In this document: piece by piece, positions 60,401-64,000 of the stretch | How positions within the stretch are numbered: position 1 is the stretch's first letter | Layout: each line of letters starts with the position of its first letter | Origin: Arvicola amphibius | Lineage: Eukaryota; Chordata; Mammalia; Rodentia; Cricetidae | Assembly: GCF_903992535.2 (NCBI RefSeq) | Contig: NC_052065.1 | Span: forward strand, 248,001-312,000 | Direction: 5' to 3' | DNA: 64,000 bases | Program-made: the position numbers and the translations under genes | The notes under the pieces: generated by a model | What the model was told of the DNA's origin: nothing | Database searches by the model: none | The model's input: the letters and a program-made list of their open reading frames with translations, nothing else

Positions 60401-60869
60401 TAAAAAGAAAGAAAACTCTAGAAGAGTAGCAGGGCCAAGTACACAGAAGATAAGTTTTGCTCTCATCTAAAAGGCCAAAAGAAACTCAAAACAGGGGTTA
60501 AAAAATATTTTTAAATAACTTCCCATTTAATATCTTTCTAAGTAGGGGAGCAGAGTTCCCATATCCTATCATCACTGCTGGTCCTTTTAGGATTACTAGT
60601 CTGGGTATGCGGTACTAAAGCCAACACAAATACAATGAACTTCATTTGAAAGGATCAATAACATGTTAAGTACCATGTACTACAAAGATACTACTCAGAA
60701 GCAGATACACATCTCATCTTAAGACTTTCAGGAAATTCTGACCACCTCCCCAAGAATCATCCACAGAAGCCTGACCATAGGTCACTGACATTGCACTCCA
60801 TCGACATTCCATTATACCACATGGCCTTTGTCAAGATGCCTTAAATAACTCAAATAAAGAAATAAATCA

Positions 60870-61140
60870 AGAGGACCAAGGAGATGGTTAACTAGGTGAA
60901 AATAATAGTCATGCAAAGCCTGGCCTCCCAAGTTCCATCCCCAGAACACATAAGATGCCAGATGTTGAGATGCACAACTGTAACCCCAGAGCTGCTGCTC
61001 CTGGCAAGAAGCAAAGAGAAAAGTCATTAGCTCAAAGGTCAGACAGCCCAGAATACCAAGCATGGCAGAAAGAGTAAGAGAGAGACTCTGCTGCAAATAA
61101 GGTAGAGGCCCGTGCGCGCACACACACACCATGACACAAT
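60870..61140 (+). repeat. B2-class SINE with (CA)n
   Basis: GAGGACCAAGGAGATGGTTAA, CAAGTTCCATCCCCAGAACA and a GCGCGCACACACACACC stretch near 61115. Confidence 0.65.
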
Positions 61141-62423
61141 GTGCCAGCATTCACACATAAACAGGATAAAGAATATTCTAGCTTCTCAATTTCTTTGTGT
61201 TTTACTCTAAAATCAAACTATTGACTACATTTCTTGTTCATATCAATCACACTCTCCGTATGCACAGCATAAGCTGCCTTGATTTTCCTGTCTCTGAATT
61301 CCAGTGTGGTCCTATTTCTTGGAAATTATACCCCATATCATTAGGAGGACACTGTCTCCCCAGCCATGTAAACTAACAAACTCTCTCAAGAGGAGTCTAT
61401 TTCCCAGGGGAAGCTGTCATGAGCTACAGAATTTCTCATGAAGGCTAGGTATCTTGTAGGAAATAGTCCAAGTTTGCTGTGTTGATGAACGGGCAAAAGG
61501 CTCTCAACTTCTACTACATGAAGTCATAAGGTACAATGCAGGTAAAGCCACACATGCAGTAAGGACACAATGAGTAGAACTGCACACACATCACCAGAAT
61601 GCTGTGTAACCTTTTCTGTGAATCTGTGTGACATATATTTATATGCATGTTCGCCACGAATGTAGGCACACGTTTGTGGAGGTCATAGGTTGACATCAAC
61701 AATCTTCCCAGATCTCTCCCAAGGGTCTCTCTCTCTATTGAATTCAGACCCTCACCAAATTCAGCTAGTTTACCTAGCTACCTTACTCCTAAAAATCCCA
61801 CCCTTCCTTTCCAAGCTAGCACTACAAAGAGGTTGCAACATCACAACTTTTAAGGTATACATAAACTGACCACATAAGGGGATGCTACACAGATTTGTCC
61901 TCTGTGTAACATAAGTTTTATTTTTTTTTAAAGAGCAAGGGGGTTTTAGTAAGGCAAAAAGGACCAAATAGAAAAAAAAAATGCTAGCAGATTTTGCTTC
62001 TGGAAGAGAACATTAAAATCTTTACTAACTCTCAAATTGAATTTGTGTGCATCGTGCCAATCTGACTATATGAATGGCACTCTGAACAGTTCTCCAGGCT
62101 GGTTTCCCAGATGATTTTATCTGCCCACCTTTCTCTTTTTTTAATGTTCTCCTCTTTCCAAGCAAAAGTGTCTTTCATATAAATAAAATTTCCAAATGCA
62201 GTTTCAGAAAAGAGAAAGCACACGTGCCCCATTTCCTATAAAAACTAAATTCCAAATGTGCTAACTATTTTTGCAATTTTATTTTCTTTTGAGCCTGTCA
62301 GGCCCTAAAATAGTGATTTTAAAAAAAACAATATGCTAAAATGTAAGCTACACAGATATAGGTATGACGGTTGGAAATTATGTTCCTGACAAGAAATCAA
62401 ACACAAAGTGTAGTCCTCAACTG

Positions 62424-62740
62424 GAGGGCTGGGGAGATGGCTAGTGGGTAAAGCCCTGGACATAAAGATCTGAATTTGGATCCACAAGACCTATGGAAAA
62501 GCAGCTGCAGCATATATCTATAATCCCCGCAGACATACAGAGAGATGGGAAGAGGAGACAACAAATCACAGGCCAACTAGCCTGGAATATGTAGCAGCGA
62601 ACAAGAGACGGTCTCAAAAAAGTGTGGAAGGTAAGGACCAACGGAGGCTGTCCCCTGACCTTGAGATGCAGATCATGGTAGGCACATACGTGCACACAAA
62701 CATAAATACCACATACACATACAAAATGTAAAACTAATAA
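62424..62740 (+). mobile_element. B2/B1 composite SINE
   Basis: GGGCTGGGGAGATGGCTAGTG head, GCCAACTAGCCTGGAATATG middle, GCACATACGTGCACACAAAC tail. Confidence 0.75.
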
Positions 62741-63189
62741 AAATAACATGATATTGAGGACATAGTTCAGAGGGAATACGTGCCCTTTCAAATATCCCAG
62801 TGTGAAAACCACGTTCGAGTTTTCAGAATGACATTTATACTATTTAATAAGATTATAATGGTTAATTAAAAAAAAGACAGTATCTCTTAGCTGCATACAA
62901 ATCTTGATCCCAAATTAAGCATGAACAAAGGAACAGAATTTTGAAGACTCCTCCCAAGTTGGCTTGACAAAAACGTGAGAAAGCTAAGATGTGGATACAT
63001 CTGAAATGAGCAAAACTCAACAGTGGTTTACTTCATTTTTTCTTTTTTAAAATACCTTTCTATATCATTGGGGTCTTAAACAACTATAATTGATCCCTGC
63101 AGATGGGTGTATCAGTCAACAGACATGTATGTATGTGAGTGTCTAACTTGGGTTAGCCAGTTAACTCTCTCTGCCCCACACATCTCTTT

Positions 63190-63300
63190 CTATTTTAAGA
63201 CAAGGCTTCCAAATGGTTATACAGTCTGAAATAGCCTAGAACTATGGACTTGCCTGTCTTGGCCTCCTGAGTGCTGGGATTATAGGCATCTGTCTCAAAT
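63190..63300 (-). repeat. B1-type SINE fragment
   Basis: CTTGCCTGTCTTGGCCTCCTG, AGTGCTGGGATTATAGGCAT. Confidence 0.75.
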
Positions 63301-63634
63301 TTATTCTTAGAGGATAAAGCAAAAACAGCCCGAGGCTATGTTTCCTCTGCTATCACCTCTCTATTCTGTTGTTGCATCAAATAGTCACATTCAATATAAA
63401 AAAAAAATCAATGTACAGAGCCAAGTTCCAGTAAGACTTCAACTATGAACAAAAACTTCTGAGTTTCAAAGAAACTGTATGTATCCTGATACATAGTAAG
63501 TCTGTATTAGATAATATGACATATGGTTCCATTAAAAATGAACATTTAATCTAAGTCGGCACAAATATCACAAACACTCAAACATTCACATTTACTACTA
63601 CAGCGTTAATAAACAGCCAAGATATGAAACTGAG

Positions 63635-63990
63635 CAGTCTATGTCTCAGTTAGAGTTCCTACTGCTATGATAAACCACCATGACCAAAGCAACTTGGAGA
63701 TGAAAGGCTTTATTTCAGCTTACATGCTAGGTTCAATCTGTCACTAAGGGAAGTGAGCAGGAACTCAAAGCAGGAACCTGAAGGCAGAAACTGAAAAAGA
63801 AGTCATGGTAGAGTGCTGCTTGCTGGTTTGCTCAGTGTTTTTCCTATATAATTCAGGACCACCTGTCCTGCAGTTACACTACCCACGGTAGAATGGATCA
63901 ATCCACATCAATCATTAATCAAGAAAATGCACCCACAGGATTCTCTCTTCCCAGATATGTCTAGGTTTGTTGACAAATATCAATCAGGAC
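63635..63990. repeat. Rodent interspersed repeat, family not assigned
   Basis: CTCAGTTAGAGTTCCTACTG, GATAAACCACCATGACCAAAG and GGACCACCTGTCCTGCAGTT; a common dispersed rodent sequence that reaches the right part of the window. Confidence 0.55.
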
Positions 63991-64000
63991 AGTATCTATT

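Overview
The window is mammalian, specifically muroid rodent, genomic DNA. It has intron-split coding exons, B1, B2/B3 and B4/ID-type SINEs in both orientations, a URR1-like hAT transposon, simple repeats, and LTRs of a betaretrovirus-like (ERV2) clade with a lysine-tRNA-type primer site. The LTR type resembles the mys/MYSERV elements of cricetid rodents, so a hamster, vole or deer-mouse relative is likely; that point is inference. Nothing bacterial, CRISPR-like or operon-like is present.

The one protein-coding gene is Tbl1x, on the minus strand and probably X-linked. All 14 coding exons of the short (MSITSDEV-starting) isoform lie between 22289 and 41426, and every junction keeps frame with GT-AG signals. 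The spliced exons sum to 1584 nt, or 527 codons plus stop. The protein runs LisH, F-box-like region, Ala-rich linker, then WD40 propeller, the layout of the NCoR/SMRT-HDAC3 exchange adaptor. A roughly 3.3 kb 3' UTR ends at an AATAAA near 19002-19007. The first coding exon stays open upstream of the ATG, consistent with an N-terminally extended isoform. The 5' non-coding exons and promoter were not identified; 41483-64000 is read as 5' intron filled with SINEs and simple repeats.

Downstream of the gene (1-18990) there is no gene, but there is unusual repeat architecture. A 100-base assembly gap (1825-1924) abuts a roughly 9.5 kb tandem array (1925-11484) built from ATGTAGCTATC-type modules. 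The array has domains of different unit length, at least two higher-order repeats (46 and 42 bp), a 726-bp tandem duplication and blocks repeated about 1.13 kb apart. A solo LTR with a perfect 6-bp target duplication sits inside it. On the right the array meets a short non-autonomous provirus (11485-14433, minus). On the left, across the gap and a GC-rich piece, lies a second partial copy of the same element (1-1578). Beyond the provirus come an AT microsatellite, a probable LTR-element remnant, a B1 with clear target duplications, another LTR, and a very degenerate tandem repeat (about 16660-18680).

The most interesting parts are the layered structure of the satellite and its relation to the flanking proviral copies. 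I found no convincing new protein system; open frames inside the array and in the provirus are by-products of repeat structure.
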